Positions 43,530 to 56,240 of a DNA stretch of 64,000 nucleotides are shown one piece after another. The notes beneath the pieces were generated by a model, which was given only the letters and a program-made list of their open reading frames with translations, was not told the DNA's origin and did no database searches. The translations under genes were made by a program, and so were the position numbers. The stretch covers positions 7,266,501 through 7,330,500 of the forward strand of contig CANUEZ040000165.1 of the NCBI GenBank assembly GCA_948099385.1. The letters run 5' to 3'. The DNA is from Fasciola hepatica. Taxonomy: Eukaryota; Platyhelminthes; Trematoda; Plagiorchiida; Fasciolidae. Every line of letters begins with the position of its first letter. Positions within the stretch are counted from its first letter, which is position 1.

Positions 43530-46270
43530 CTCTTTAGTTAGGGCCATCCACACCCTATCCAATCTCCTTTGAATTCAGCCACGGTGCTCGAGCTCATCAC
43601 ATCCCCTGGCAGCCATTTCAGTCGTCAGCTACCCAATTGCAAAAGACTGGCTTTTGAGTTCAGTCAAAGTGCCCTCCTTCTCGACAGTCAGTGCATGCTG
43701 TCTTAGGCAGCCATTCTCTCGCAGGCCAAATAAGGCCAGTCTGTGATTTCGTGCTTCTGTGAATCCTTTTGATTATTTGAAAGCCACTATGAGGTCACCT
43801 CTGGATTTGACGGCAGGGCTCAAAGTACCTTATTCAATACTTTCTGGTGCTCGCCACTTGGCTCAAGGTCAAAGCCTATCGCCTCTCCTAGATCCCTGCC
43901 TTCTATGGTTTTAGCTAGTTCCACCCTATTGTCCGGTAGACCCATATATCTGGTGGGCAGTGGTCCTTCCTCTTCGAGGAGATGCTGGCATTTACTGAGA
44001 TTGACGGTAAGATCCCAAGCCAATGACCACCGATATACCTCGTCTAGGTCACTCTGAAAGACCGCTTCACCTGGTGCTCCCACCAATATGAAGTAATCTT
44101 TAAACAAGAGGCAATAGTTTTACAACCTTCTCGTAGGTCGTTATTGTACATCGGGGGCATCATGAGTCCCAGGACTGACCCTTCCGAAAAGCCTCTATAC
44201 AGTCTCTCGTAGTCCGGCAAACAGCCTCCCAATCCTACCCGGAAAATCCTCTCCCTTAGGCCTTGTACAATCTACCTCTGTACTTTCGCTGTAAGTTGAA
44301 ATGGTTCCATTTTTGCTTCCATCAATCTGTAGGTAACCGGATCAAAAGCCCTTTGGAAATCGAGATAGCAGACTCCCACCCGTTCTCCTCGATCTACTTG
44401 GCCGGCTGCCTCATCGAAAAAGCTTATTGGGTAGGAGAGAAAAGAGCGCCTGTGCCAGAACCCATGCTAGTTGGCCGTCACCAGTTGTCCCTCTCCATAT
44501 GCCTCGCTGTTCAATCTCGTAGTATTCTCTCGAGAGTTTTAAGCACCACTGGCATCGGGTTAATCGGCCTGTAATTGGTACACTTGTCTCTGTCCCCACA
44601 TTTGTAGACGGGTGTGATGATCGATACAAGCAAGTCCTTAGGTAGAACACTCTCGTCTAGTGATGCGTCAAACAGCTTGGTCAGCAGTCCAGCCAGGATG
44701 GACTCCAGTGGCCTCAAAACTGCTGGCTAGATGTCATTCGGCCTCGCCGCCTTGGATACATTTAAATGCTTCAGGCTGTTCAACACCTCCCATGCGTTGA
44801 CTTCTCCGTCTTCAATTTCCCAGACTCTCCTGTCCGCGGTAGCGCATAGTCCCTGAGCTCCGTGGTCCTGTCTATATACCTGCTGCAAGAATTCTAACAG
44901 GATCCGCGGTTTTTCATGCCTTTTTTTCCCGCACTCCCCGTGAGTTACTGACTCTGCCTACGGTTTTCCTCAGAGCAGTCTTAGAATGAATATAATTGTG
45001 GTGCGCCTTCTGATTGCTTTTGGTGTTCCGCCCAATAATATCCCCGTGGTTGTTCCTGTCATGCTTCTGTGTCCCAGATAGTCTATTTCTCACTGCGCTG
45101 AACTATGGGAAGGCCCGGCAGCTGCTGGTACTTCTATAATTTTCTAATGTTCTTTGCTTCTGTTTTGGAGCATTTCTCACTCGGCTGTTCCATCAGGAAG
45201 GCGACCTCTTTCGTTTGACCATTCTAAACGGAGGCATGGCCTTTGACATTTCCAACATTCTGCCCTCGATCTAACTATCTTGGTGTTCTAAGTTGTAGCC
45301 GTCGTCCACCATATCCTAATCTATCCCAGGGCCCAGCTCTATTAAGCTATTCTCATCTACCTTTGAGAAGTTTCTTCTGAATTTGTTAGGCGCACTTATT
45401 CCCCGAAGGTTATGCCTAGGCTGGAGTCCTCTACGGTCACTCTTACCTATGGTTACTTCGACTTCCAGGTGTTCTAAGCCATTTGGTGCTCTGGCCATTA
45501 CCAGGTCAAGGGATGAAGTTGGCTGACCATACCGTCATCTCGTCACTCGAATAGCTTGTCGAACAAGAACATTTCTGTGGATTAAGTAGAGTATTCGCCC
45601 CAAAAGTGCTTTTTGGGGCGGTTTCCGAGGTTTAGTCTACTTCGGGAGCGTTGAAATCACCCATAAAAAGTAACTTTCGCCCGATATCTACAACCGTAGT
45701 AGGGAAGGTAAGCAGATGGCTGTTCTCAGGACCTTTCGCTGCTGGGATTCTATAAGTGAAAATAACCGACGCTTTTTGTCCGCCCTTAGCCAAAGCAACC
45801 TGTACTGCTTGTACATTCGGTGTACCAAGTCGACTCCTCTCTAATCCGTTATACTGCTTCACAAGGAGGGCCAATATACTACCTCCGGTTCAGCCTTCCA
45901 GCCTATCCATCCTGAGGCCTGAGTAGAAGTTTAGGATCAGCCCATTCCCAAATTCGCCTGGTCGTAGCCACGTTTTATTGACTGCTATCACATTTTCTCC
46001 CCGTGTCCTAGCTTCGGGCTTTGGCCATTTGCTACTCATGCCTGAAGCTTTGTATAGGCCCGGGTTTCCTTGAAGGTGGTGGCAGGTGCTCGGATTCAGG
46101 TTTAGGTTGATTCCAGGGCTGCTTGGGTGGTGGTCAAAACGTCCAGTTTCTTGCACAGGCGGGCTCCACGGATCCCCCAGCGCCTCGACAGTAGGAGTGA
46201 AAAGTTCGTGGAGCTTCATTTCCCGCATCCGCTTACTTACGGTTCCCAGTTGGTGACGGAGGACCGCCAC
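43530..46270 (-). mobile_element. CR1-like LINE, ORF2 (endonuclease and reverse transcriptase)
   Basis: From 46,270 down: a HHPSSPGINLN leader, NVIAVNKTWLRPGEFGNGLI (endonuclease E-T-W-L type block), LLFMGDFNAPEVD (GDFN motif) at 45,660-45,632, and HLEVEVTIGKSDRRG (G-KSDH block) at 45,460. The reverse transcriptase follows: LLVSIITPVYKCGDRDKCTN, YRPINPMPVVLKTLERI, GSVLGLMMPPMYNNDLR, a catalytic YADD box degraded to FKDY, and KCQHLLEEE. The C terminus includes RGDLIVAF and a LPGDVMSSSTVAEFK tail near 43,590. The element is nearly full-length for ORF2 but has many stops and frameshifts. It is one of four same-strand CR1-like copies in this window. Confidence 0.85.
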
Positions 46271-46289
46271 TTGGATAGGCCCGTCAGTT

Positions 46290-49200
46290 AGGTTTAGCAG
46301 AAAGGAAGCGGAGATGGTAGAAAAGACGACGGGGCAAAGAAGATAAAGTCAAAAGTAATGATGATTTGTACTGCATAGGGACGTGGAGGTTGAAAGGAAA
46401 ACCAAGCAAAAAGTCGGAACTGGCTATGGATGGGTAATAATGGATGGACAAGTAGAAGGACAACAAACGGCAGTGTAAAGACGGAGGCTTAAACAGTGGA
46501 CAGAACGGAAACCTCGTAAGCACAAGGTCTAACTGACTGTCTTCAACCCACTCAGTGCTATGTTGCTGGCCATCGTAGCCCATCATGGAGCACTCGGGCC
46601 CATGTCCTGTCCAGTCGATGCTCGAACTCATCTACTATGGTTGCCCCGACTACTTCTTTTGGCAGTTTATTCCACTCGTTAACCGTATATTGCTTGAAGA
46701 ACCGGGTCCGAAGTCTTGGCAGTGATCTTTTCTTCTTTGGTCTGAAGGAATGACCTCCAAGATTGTGGTTTTCTCCCGGCTGCAGGGGGCATACTTGCGC
46801 TTGACCAGGTTTATCTTGCCTGTGAGGACATTGTACAATACGATGAGGTCCCCTTGCTTCCTTCTCCTTTCCATGGAGAATAAGCTGAGGTACTCCAGGC
46901 GTTCCTCATAATATTTTCCTCCTAACTTGGGAAAGAATCTGGTAAATGGTCTCTGGATTTTCTCTAGTACTTGTATGTCCCGAACCAGATATAGACTCCT
47001 GGCCTGGACACGGTTCTCCAAGTGAGTCCGTGCAAGAGCCCAATACAGGAAACAAACACAGACGGCTTCCTTTATCTGATGATTAGACGGAGCTGGCGCA
47101 GCGCACTGGGAGTGGTGTTTGCAGCTTTTTCACTCTGGGTTTCAAGTTGGAAACCGGCACTGAACATGACCCCAAGTCCTGTACCTCGCCTTTTAGCGGA
47201 GTTGTTGCTGTCACGCCTTCCGTTTCCAGTACCCTCCATCTATACTGTCATCCCTTTTCAACTAAATGCACACACTGGTGCCTGGTCAGTGGCGCGTCCA
47301 ACTTTGCAGCCCATTCTTGGACTCTGCCCTGGTCCCTCTGGACTGATACGTGGTTGACTACCCCTATTTACACACCGTTGGCAAATTTGCAGCACTAGTT
47401 TTCCAGACCATTTTCTAAGTCATTTATATACAGGATGAATAGAAAAGGTCCAAGGGCCCACCCTTGGGGTGCTCCACTGTGCATGCTTCTAGCTGGGGAC
47501 AAGCTTTCCCCTATCTTTACTTGGAGGTTCCTGCCAAACCGACTCCCCCAATACGTGTGATCCGCCGGTCTGACAGTCTGAACCTTCGCAGCTTCTTAAT
47601 AAGTAGACGGTGGTTCCTGAGTCCAAGGCCTTCTGGAAGCCCAGGTAAAAGGCCTCAAAGTGCTTCCTATCATCTACTCCCCTGGCCACTTCCTCCAAGC
47701 GACACGGAAGGTTGGACAGACACGAGCTTTTCTGCACGAATCCATTCTGGGATTCCCGGACAGGGTTGCATTGCTTTAGGTGCAGCACTATGTGGTCGCT
47801 AGAGAACCTCCCCATGATCTTCAGCATTGTGGAGGTTCGGCTCACCGGGCGAGAGTTTTCACAGCTACTTTTACTACCTTCCTAGTGTATAGGAGTGGTT
47901 ATCGAAATCAACCACTCCTCAGGCAGGAATCCGGCTTCAAGTGGGGTATAAAGTAGTTTTGTCAGTGGTCCAGCTACTACTGGCGCTGGCGATTGCGGGA
48001 ACGCCTGGTAGATACCGTCCGGGCCCGCTGTCTTTGTCTTCACTATCTGCTTGATACTGCATGTGACCTGACCCTCCCCTATGAGGTAGTTTTCCATTGC
48101 AGTTGTTTCCGGAAAACAAAACTCTGGCCACGGTGATCTTGGTCAACCCTGCAACGTTTTGGAAGGATCTACACAGGAAATCCACGTTTTTTGGTCTGAG
48201 GTCGCGGCGAGTCCCCGTTCATCCATGACTCCCCCACTTCACTCCGCAGACCGCATTACCACTGCTCGTGTGAGTAGTATGCCCTGGGGTTTTTGTTTGC
48301 TTTCCAGCCGGTGTCCCTTCATAGTCCCTCTTACGCTGCTTCAGCTGGTGGCTCTTTTGTCCAGCAGACAAGTACTGAAGGAGGCTGCGGGGTCCTTTCT
48401 TCACCCTTCGTTTTTTTCAAGCCGCTTGCTTTTTTCAGTCTGCCTTTAGTGCCCAGCTGGGCCCCCAAGGTGGTACACCCGCCCTGCTGACCGTCTGAAA
48501 TAGGGCATTCTCATCCTGTGCTTTCTCCCACTGCGCTTGGACAGTGTACCCTCCCGATTCCACTTCACGGTTTAGCAGTTAAGCTCTCGTCATGAGCCCC
48601 CTTCGCCTATCCTAGAGAATTTTCTCGTCACTTCTGCCGGAACTGGTATAGCTACACGGTTGTGCTTGGAGTAACTAACTGCGTGGTTGCTTTTGCCTAG
48701 TGAAGCTTGCTTTTCATGTTCGCAATATCATTCTTATTTCACCCTAGTGCATCACGGTTCCTTATTAGAAGTTGAAGCCTAGTCATGAGATAGTTGTTTG
48801 CACCTACTGCTTCCATCTTGGATTCCAGTAGGGCCATCATATCCTTAGACCCGCGGCCACCTGTCTCACCGTAGACTTTAACTTGTCGGGTGTCTATGAG
48901 ATGGAGTTACTGTCAGTGACCTTCGTGGGTTCCACGCGTGCTACTATTGGAGATCCGTCCTCCCAGTTTATTAGTGTCTGCTCCATCCTGGATCTCTTTG
49001 GCCTTCTTATATGAATCCTGATTTAGACCCAATACGGTGAAAATGACAGCCTTGTTCTTGGCAGCTCTGTTCGGTGACTTGTCTGCCGGCTTCCTCTGCT
49101 TAACATTATCCCTGGCCTCAATCTTGCATCTAGGGCAGGCCCATGTTAGTTTCTGGTGTTCACGATACACTGTGTATGGCCTCCGTGAGCGCCCGCACTG

Positions 49201-49630
49201 TCTGTTTCCTCTTTCCAGTTCTAACCGTATGCTCACTTCACCCTCCAGGTTGGTCAGCCGCCTTGGCATTGTGATCATCGCTCCCCTTATAAACTCGCCT
49301 AGATAACTCTGCTGTATGGCCGTTCAACAATCGCCGGCTCTACCGGCCCTGCCTTCCGAGACCCCCTGCAGCCTGGCTATCTGATCCAGGATCTTATGCC
49401 TTCAAAGTCAAAGTATGCCTCAAATTCGAAGTCACCAATGAACATTAGTCCCAATCCCAAAGGTGCGGGATGCGATCCGATCCGCCGCCTTTGCCGGCTT
49501 ACACTGGGCTTGCAGGCCGTCTGCAGCGAAGTGCGGGCACCACTAATCTGGTGGATCACACCTTCTGTGTTCATTCATAAAGTGAGCTTCAGGTTGGGCA
49601 TCCAACGCACCGTCAGCCCCATCCACTAGC
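46290..49630 (-). mobile_element. CR1-like LINE, ORF1-like region, reverse transcriptase and C terminus
   Basis: Minus strand from 49,278: LEGEVSIRLELERGNRQCG, then LTWACPRCKIEARDN, a CR1 ORF1-type finger region. From 48,097: KTKTAGPDGIYQAFPQSPAP, WLISITTPIH, SRTSTMLKIMGR, NGFVQKSSCLSNL. From 47,021: a RPFTRFFPKLGGKYYEERLE block and RKQGDLIVLYNVLTG. Finally WNKLPKEVVGATIVDEFEHR near 46,650, ending at a stop near 46,520. 46,290-46,520 would be 3' untranslated sequence. The endonuclease was not recognised at 48,100-48,900, so the copy is internally deleted or badly decayed. It lies head-to-tail upstream of the element ending at 46,270. Confidence 0.8.
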
Positions 49631-49639
49631 ACTGCTTGT

Positions 49640-51640
49640 GAATTTTACCCTCTCACCACAACAGCCCTGTCGCATTCAGTATAACCATCTGCGGGTTGTA
49701 CTCTTTCATCTTTGCTGCTCTATCACAGTAGACCCACCTACCGATTTTTTCATCACTCCAAACGCTATCAGTTTTATATTTTCGTATGCACACCCAGCCA
49801 CTTCGTCTCTATTACCACCGTCATCGTTCCGCCGCCGTTTGCACACTTATCCGTTTCGCCCTGTCTTTTACTGTTTTTCGCCACCAACCCTATCAGAACC
49901 CACGCCCGTTCCTCATGTCAAGACTTGCCGCTCAATCTCCGCATCTCTGGTGACCATATTTTATAATGATTACCAACCACCATATATATGTTTGCTCCGC
50001 CCTTCAAATCCCTCCAAGTCTCTTCATCACCAGACTCTTCATTTAGCATCTTCTGTTTGTTTCGCTCACGCAACTGCCTGCAGTACGCAGCTCTCCAACT
50101 CCGTCATCCCATCTTTGCTACGCATGCATATTTCTCGCGATTCTGTTCCACCTTAAATTATCTTGTACCGGAGCCTCTTTTTTCCTCGGTTTACACCGTA
50201 CTTCATCGGTGGTAAAATGATCCAGTTATTCATCACCAACCAGCTTCACTCCGGCCAGTTCTTTCATCTGGTTTATATTTTTTTGGCCATGTTTTCTGTG
50301 CCTTTGAGATTGCTCTGTTTCTCCAAGTCCCATGTTTTAAGGAAATTGCTTTATCATGAATTTCACGGGTGGTTTCTACGTGATCTGCAGTTAATAGTCC
50401 CCCCCCCCTCGATATTCCATATACACCTTTCGCTCCCATGTCATTCTCCGTTATAACAGCTTTATCCATGAATCTCAGTTCCAGTACCAGCCTGGTCCAC
50501 CTCCACCGCTGTTAGTCCTCACCACAACGACCGCCGAGTGATCTTAATTTCTCCTCCTTTCTTAGCCATCTCCATCGTCCTCATCTTGCAGCTTCATAAT
50601 ATTGGCCTAACTCCTACTGCTTTTCCCATTTTCACCGGTCGTCTCATGGCGTACTTACTTTGAACAAGTTGGTTGAATTACTCCTACTCGCCTCCCTCGA
50701 CCACTTTTCTCATCCTTCACAAACGGCCAAACACAGCTGACATCATCTCAGTGACCCTGCGGCCGATTTTTCTCTCTGTAAGTCCACCACGCTCCTTTTT
50801 CACAAAAAAACTAATGTTATAGTTTTCCGCTGATGTTCCACATTTATTTCTTGGAACTGAGCACTTTTTCGCTATACATTCTTTAGTTTTCGACGGTTAT
50901 TTTCCTTGCGACATCAAGCCGGCTCTTTTGGGATGCGCCAACTCTGAAAATATCTGTACCTTACAGCCACGATATCCCAGTCTCCCCAAAATATATTACA
51001 TGTGCCGCTCCTTTCAAAGCCCGTTTCGCTTGCCCCTTTTTCCACAGAACTCTGCAACCTGCCACTGATTATCCACCGCGGCGTAGCTGTGCACTATTTC
51101 TATTTATTCCTCTTCCGCGCATAAAAATTTACTTTTCATTGTCTTCTGTTGACATAGCTATTTTAACTGCATTTCGGTCTCCCTCACGTATAACTCCAAC
51201 CTTGCAGCTATCTTCATTTGGACCGGTCAGCCCCGTTCATTTGATCTTGTCTTTCGAATTCACCGGGCATCAATTCGAATTCATTACCGAGCCTTTTTCC
51301 ACCTCCTTTCGCTATACCCCGATGTGCGTAAATTTGTCTTATTTTTACACCACATTTACCTATATTGAATCCATCTCTCCTATACTGACCAAAACCTTTC
51401 TACGTATTCACCAAATATTTGTCCATGTATTCTCCTGTGCCATTTTGATCTTGTTTCTCGCATATTTCGGGCCTCTTCGAAGTAAACAATTATTATTACT
51501 ATTAATATTACCATGTCTCACGGGCATCGCAATTTACGACCTGTATACCTACCTCATCTTTACGTCTCTTCCTATCACACCTGGATTTGCCCACGGCCGA
51601 CCTCAAGACCGTAACCGCGAATGACTCAGCAACCTGCGCG
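49640..51640 (-). mobile_element. Purine-rich (minus-strand) tract, probable CR1-like 5' leader
   Basis: The plus strand is strikingly pyrimidine-rich, which creates long but featureless plus-strand frames (172 and 161 codons) made of P, S, H, F and T. Blocks such as ACGCAGCTCTCCA...CTCCGTC and TTTTCTGTG.CTTT..G.TTG.TCTG recur at 56,560-57,100, and both tracts sit directly upstream of minus-strand CR1-like elements. I infer a shared 5' leader and do not annotate the frames. A 10-base C run occurs near 50,400. Confidence 0.5.
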
Positions 51641-52126
51641 TCCCGAGGGGTTGGATAAAGGTTTCAAAAGCTAGTCCTCGAGGGCAAGAGCTTCCACAAT
51701 AGGTGAGTTTAAAAGTTGAACAATGGACGAATCCTTCTACGAATGGTAATCGCAGGGTAACTTGCCTTTGAGGAGTTTGTCCTTGCAGACACAGCGCCCT
51801 TGTTCTACTGCTAAGGCTGGTTGGAAGTTGCCCATTGACCAGGCGGTAAACGGACGCCTTTCAGTTAGTTATGCGACCTTCTGTTGAATTCTGCGATACT
51901 GTCGTCTCATACAACAGGATTTTCACCCTAACTTCCAGTTTGTGACCTGACCAGACTTTCCTCGGTTCCTGCGTCATGGTGTAGCGCAGTTCACCTGCAT
52001 TGAATTCTTGATGTAGAACACGGGTTCCGTGCATCGGGCTCAATTGTTCCGGTTCTCGAAGAAGTCTTCGATCGTCCGTCGGATTAACCTACCTGAAACG
52101 AGGGTGAAGGGATGCGAGGGCGATGG
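51640..52126 (-). mobile_element. Gypsy-associated segment downstream of gag, related to 59.3-59.5 kb
   Basis: Minus-strand 52,043-51,861 is an open frame starting near SPMHGTRVLHQEFNAG. Bases 52,029-52,130 align with 59,460-59,550, where the frame reads LGPKYGTRVILQDFKT. The shared block lies just 3' of gag here. I cannot identify the domain; protease and reverse transcriptase are not visible, so the element is truncated or internally rearranged. Confidence 0.5.
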
Positions 52127-52717
52127 TCAGAGCGGGAGTGACGCGAGTTCGTTAGATGTTGGCAAGGCAGGCACCGTTGCGACAGAGGGCCTGGTTACTC
52201 CAGCTACAGCGGGGTTGTATCGTGACATAATGTCATCAGCTATCGCTGCAGTTTCCTCTAGCGAGCATTTGCGCGTGGCACTTAGTAAAACTGGAATGTT
52301 ATGCGGCAAACGCTGCAGCCAAAGTTCCCTCAAGAGCGGGTCCTCGCCTATTGTCGGTCCTCTCAAGCGCTGCATCTCACGCAGCAGTTCGGAGGGCTTC
52401 CTACTTCCAAGCTCAACGTTTTGAAGTTGTTGCATACGTTGGTCTTGCGTTGGGGTCGTGCGGGCAATGACAGCCTCCTTTAAAGCCTCATAGCTTCGGG
52501 AAGAGATTATTACGTCCCTTACTTGCATTGTGACCTCTGGCGGGAGGCGGCCTGCTACCCACCTGAAACGGCTGGCGTCGCTGGTTATACGGCAGTTTTC
52601 GAATTCTAACTCGACCAGCGTGAACCAGAGTTCTGGATCAGCAGGTGTGAATGCCGGTGTGTGCAGCGTGATCGCCCCAACGGTGGGGTTTGAGCAGGGT
52701 TTCCGTTCAGTGGACAT
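52127..52717 (-). CDS. gag: Ty3/gypsy (CsRn1-like) Gag protein, partial
   Basis: The open frame, from a probable start ATG at 52,717 (an upstream in-frame ATG is at 52,738), encodes about 196 residues. It contains DPELWFTLVELEFENCRI, a W-F..VE..F....I pattern; FRWVAGRLPPEVTMQVRDVI; YEALKEAVIART; RMQQL and SELLREMQRL; LRELWLQRLPHNI; and MSRYNPAVAGV. This is the capsid-like core of Gag in invertebrate Ty3/gypsy elements, which packages element RNA. The zinc knuckle expected after the capsid is absent and the frame ends early, so the protein is truncated. The primer site and LTR lie directly upstream, which fixes the orientation. Confidence 0.85.
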   Translation of the reverse strand: MSTERKPCSNPTVGAITLHTPAFTPADPELWFTLVELEFENCRITSDASRFRWVAGRLPPEVTMQVRDVIISSRSYEALKEAVIARTTPTQDQRMQQLQNVELGSRKPSELLREMQRLRGPTIGEDPLLRELWLQRLPHNIPVLLSATRKCSLEETAAIADDIMSRYNPAVAGVTRPSVATVPALPTSNELASLPL

Positions 52718-52957
52718 AGCGATTGCTTTATAGAACACAGACGGGAAAAGAAACCAACGATCAATGGGGCACTATAATCTTCGCGAGAAAAGAATAAAAA
52801 TCACGACGAACTAAACACCAAAAATATGTATGAACAAACAAAATTATTTGGTAAACCGACCAAAAAAAATCAACAGATAGGGAAACGATAAAACACAAAA
52901 ACATACGCAGACGGGACCTTCAACGGTAGAAAACAAGGAAACTCACGTGACCTGAGG

Positions 52958-52975
52958 ATCACGTCGGGCTCACCA
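52958..52975 (-). promoter_or_regulatory. Primer binding site, tRNA-Trp type
   Basis: The minus strand reads TGGTGAGCCCGACGTGAT, 17 of 18 bases complementary to the 3' end of tRNA-Trp. It sits 2 bases after the LTR end. A tRNA-Trp primer is characteristic of the CsRn1 group of trematode gypsy elements. Confidence 0.85.
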
Positions 52976-52977
52976 AT

Positions 52978-53341
52978 TGTAAGGTTGATTAGACCTTACT
53001 TCGCGGTTTCCTTAGTAAACGCGTGCTTCGGTCCTTCGTACTGCGTGGACCACCTGCACGTTACTCTAATGTGCGGCACTGCACAAATATGTTAACCAGA
53101 ACAGTATTCTCCACGACCCGTGAGAACGAGAAGGCGATTGGGAGAGATAGTGGTTAGCGTGTATTTGGGAGCGTGCGTGAGAGCGTGCGCAAGAGCAACG
53201 GTCAAATGGCAACCGCGCTTGGCAGTCAGCGTTCAGTTAAACAATAAACGTGATAAAAGTATGAACGAAGACGGCAACCGCTACAGGAGTGCAAACCGAA
53301 GCAAAATATACATAGCATCAAGCAGAGCCTCACCGTGAACA
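52978..53341 (-). repeat. Gypsy 5' LTR, about 364 bp
   Basis: On the minus strand it starts TGTTCACGGTG and ends CCTTACA, the TG...CA ends of an LTR, with the primer site immediately following. A second copy at the 3' side was not found within the window, so the element is incomplete. A 50-base piece of related LTR occurs at 59,555-59,606. Confidence 0.8.
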
Positions 53342-53550
53342 TTTCAGTTCAGTTCATTTTAGCTTGCACGGTAGGAAAGTGTCCGAAGTCAATCATGTGT
53401 CCAGATCGTTGGGTTTTCGGCGAGTTTCCTTTGCTCCCGACATTTCGCTTTCGATATTTAGTCTTGAAAGCAGAGTTTGCCAGGTAGTATCACTTCCACA
53501 GACATAAGTTCACAGACGAAAATGCCAGGTCTAACTTCCCAACCCCTCGC

Positions 53551-56240
53551 TCAGACTACTAGCTCTGGGAAAGCTGTGTTCCAGCGTACATTTAGCGCCT
53601 TCTTGAAAGTTGGTACATTGCTGAAACTAACAGCATTCTCTGAGGGCCTTTTCCACACAAGTGCAACCTTACTTGTGAAGCATTTAGCTTGTATGTCCGG
53701 CCTGGTGTGTGCCCCCTCCACCTTAGGACTATGTCTCCTGGTGCCGCACTCAGCGGCAGAAACGGACAAATCATCCAAGTCTATACCCGGCAGACCCTTT
53801 ATAATCTTCAACGCTTCAGTTAGGTTACCTCGGCCCATACGACTCTCTATAGACACTAAGCGTGAGATCTCTCCCTTTGTCTGATAACCGTACTGGTTGC
53901 TATTTGCTGTACCCCATCCAAGCACTCCTTACCCTTGCGATAATGGGGGCCCACGTCTAAACAGGATACTCCAGAAGAAATCGCACTAAAACCCTATAAA
54001 ACTGAACGAAGACTTCTGGTTCTTTGCATGAGGTAGTATTGCACATCCCAGTAACTACCCCTCTGACCACATTTGTAGCTCTGTGGCACCGCCTCGAAGG
54101 CTTAAAGTCCTGTGAGACTATCACCCCTAGGTCATCTACCTCAGAAACACTGTGGAACGGAATACTGTTCTTTTCGGATATGTTTGCGGTCAGGATTTAG
54201 CATTTGGCGAGATTCAATGGTAAATCCTATTGTTCTGTCCATCTCAGCAAAGCGCTTATATCCTATACTAGGTAGCTCGCCGCTGATATATCCTATGATT
54301 CAGTGGGCAAAAGAAAGGCGCACTTTCACGGACAAACTTGTGTGCCATGACACGGCATGCAGATGCCAGTTCGAGCGAGCAAGTGGAAACCCAAATGAGT
54401 GTGCAAGCGTCTGATTCAGTGATGTATGTGCTCGGAAGTGTAAGCAACAGTACAAACGGATTAAGTCGTGCCAGGCCGTGCAACGCGTGATACCATCTTA
54501 TAGATCGGTGCTGTCGAAGAAGGGGCACGATAAACGCCAACTGTGTACGTGTGTGCACGTCTGTAGGCGTCCGTCCATGATACCATGAGGTGCTGATCAT
54601 GCCTGCGTGCGTGAGCATATGACTGAGTAAGACAAAAACAACGGTGGCTATCTTCACATCATCCCCAACGATTAAACGCGGGTTGTCCAATTACTTCGTC
54701 TGGCCGTTTCCACACAAGAGGGGGAGCAAAAGCCACAGTACTGAACCTTGTGGCACACCACTGGTAACCTTCTTCGGCCTCGACAGATAATCACCCACCT
54801 TGTTACAGAAGCCGAGATTCCCCAAAAAGCGAGCTGCTCAGTCGCTTGCTTCCCCGATTATCCCAAAGGTTTGTAATTTATAGTCCAGCCAGCGATGGCT
54901 CACGGAGCCAGAAGCCTCGCTGGAGTTCAAATACCAAACCTCCATCGTCATACCTTCTTCCATTCGTCTTTCAACCTCGTCCAAGGGCACCAGTAGGTTT
55001 GTCAAACACGACGTTTTTTTACCAAACCCATGTTATGCAGGTGTCATCAGGTCGTTAGTAACCAGATACAGATGCGGTTGATTTCGAATCATACCTTCCA
55101 AGTACTTACACAACATTGATGTCAGGCTGACCGGTCTATGACTCTCCGCCTTCTGTCTGGATCCTGCCTTGTGTTTTTCTACGGCAGTGGCCCTACCCCA
55201 ATCCTCTGGTCACGCACCCCCTCTTAGAGATATTTCGTACGGCCGAGTAATAGCACTTGATAAAATTTTGGAAAAAGCTTGAACAATCGCTGGATAAATC
55301 GTATCCGGTTAGGCTAATTTGAGCTTGTACAAAGCTTTGAGTTCGTTAGGCACCTATTCCTCAGTTACAATAATGTCATGAAACACTGGCGTGCTACTTA
55401 CATCTGATCCAGCTGCACTTGGCTCTGGTAATACATACTCTCAACGGAAGCAAGTAAGGTTCTTGCCTTGCCTTTATCATCGACAGCAATGCTTCTGTCG
55501 GGCACTTCTAAGGTGCCTACACACTCACGTGTCGTTTTTTTGGACTGCTGTTGAGCGAAGAACTTCTCAGGGTCTGCCCACACATTGTTGGCTAGTTTCT
55601 TCTGGTACTCGTTTTTTGGTTCTCCTCACAGGACTTGAACTCTGTTTCTGGTTGCCATGTAAGCGGCCCACAAGTAGTGCTTTCTGTGAAGTCTGTATCG
55701 AGCTCATAGCTTTCCACGAGCAGTTAACGCTGTTGCGGCCGGCTCCTGTTTCTTTGCTGTGTTAACGGAGCAAACTGGTCTGTCAAACGTATTGGACCGG
55801 TTTTGCTGCAATGAGTCTATCCCACAAAGGTGGATCTTACACTTCCGTGTGCCAACACCCTTCGTGCCCTTGCCCACAGTTGATCCTCATCCACTCTGGC
55901 GTAGTCCCGAATCAACCCTGATCCCGGTTTTTCGTGCCTTACAGTGAACATCATACGAAGGACCCTATGACCGCTCTTCACCAGTGTCTCTTCTGTCACC
56001 AAAGAGGTGGAGTCAGGTCGAAACCTGGTTACCAGCGGATCCAGTGTAGATGGATGATGTCCAGCTTGAAAGCGTGTTGCTTCTCTCACATGTTGTATGA
56101 GAGCGTGGATGTGAAACCATATCGTGAGGACATTTCTGGTGGTTCCCCCTGGGGGCACGTTCATTGTCCCAACTCATTCTAGGAGCTTCGTGCCTGCCAA
56201 CGCCATAAAGCTCTGTGACCTGGGAAACACCATCCATAGA
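53551..56240 (-). mobile_element. CR1-like LINE, ORF2 (endonuclease to C terminus)
   Basis: From about 56,160 down the minus strand: HVREATRFQAGHHPSTLDP, then TRFRPDSTSLVTEETLVKSG (the R...S.LDL..T...P.GKSDH end of the endonuclease), then DYARVDEDQLW. At 55,583: VWADPEKFFAQQQSKKTTRE linker. RT blocks follow: AVEKHKAGS, HRPVSLTSMLCKYLE, HGFGKKTSCLTNLL, GVPQGSVLWLLLPLL, and GDDVKI in place of ADD near 54,670. The C terminus at 53,925-53,551 includes EALKIIKGLPGIDLDDL, CGTRRHSPKVEGA and FKKALNVRWNTAFPEL. There are multiple stops. This is the best-preserved C terminus among the CR1-like copies. Confidence 0.87.

Noticed and set aside
49638..51624. Long plus-strand frames (172 and 161 codons) as secreted or membrane proteins
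   Set aside because: Composition is P/S/H/F/T from a pyrimidine-rich strand, the two are not conserved as protein, and the tract is better explained as a LINE leader on the opposite strand.
52029..52424. 131-codon plus-strand frame
   Set aside because: It is antisense to the Gag reading, which has family motifs and fits the adjacent primer site and LTR.
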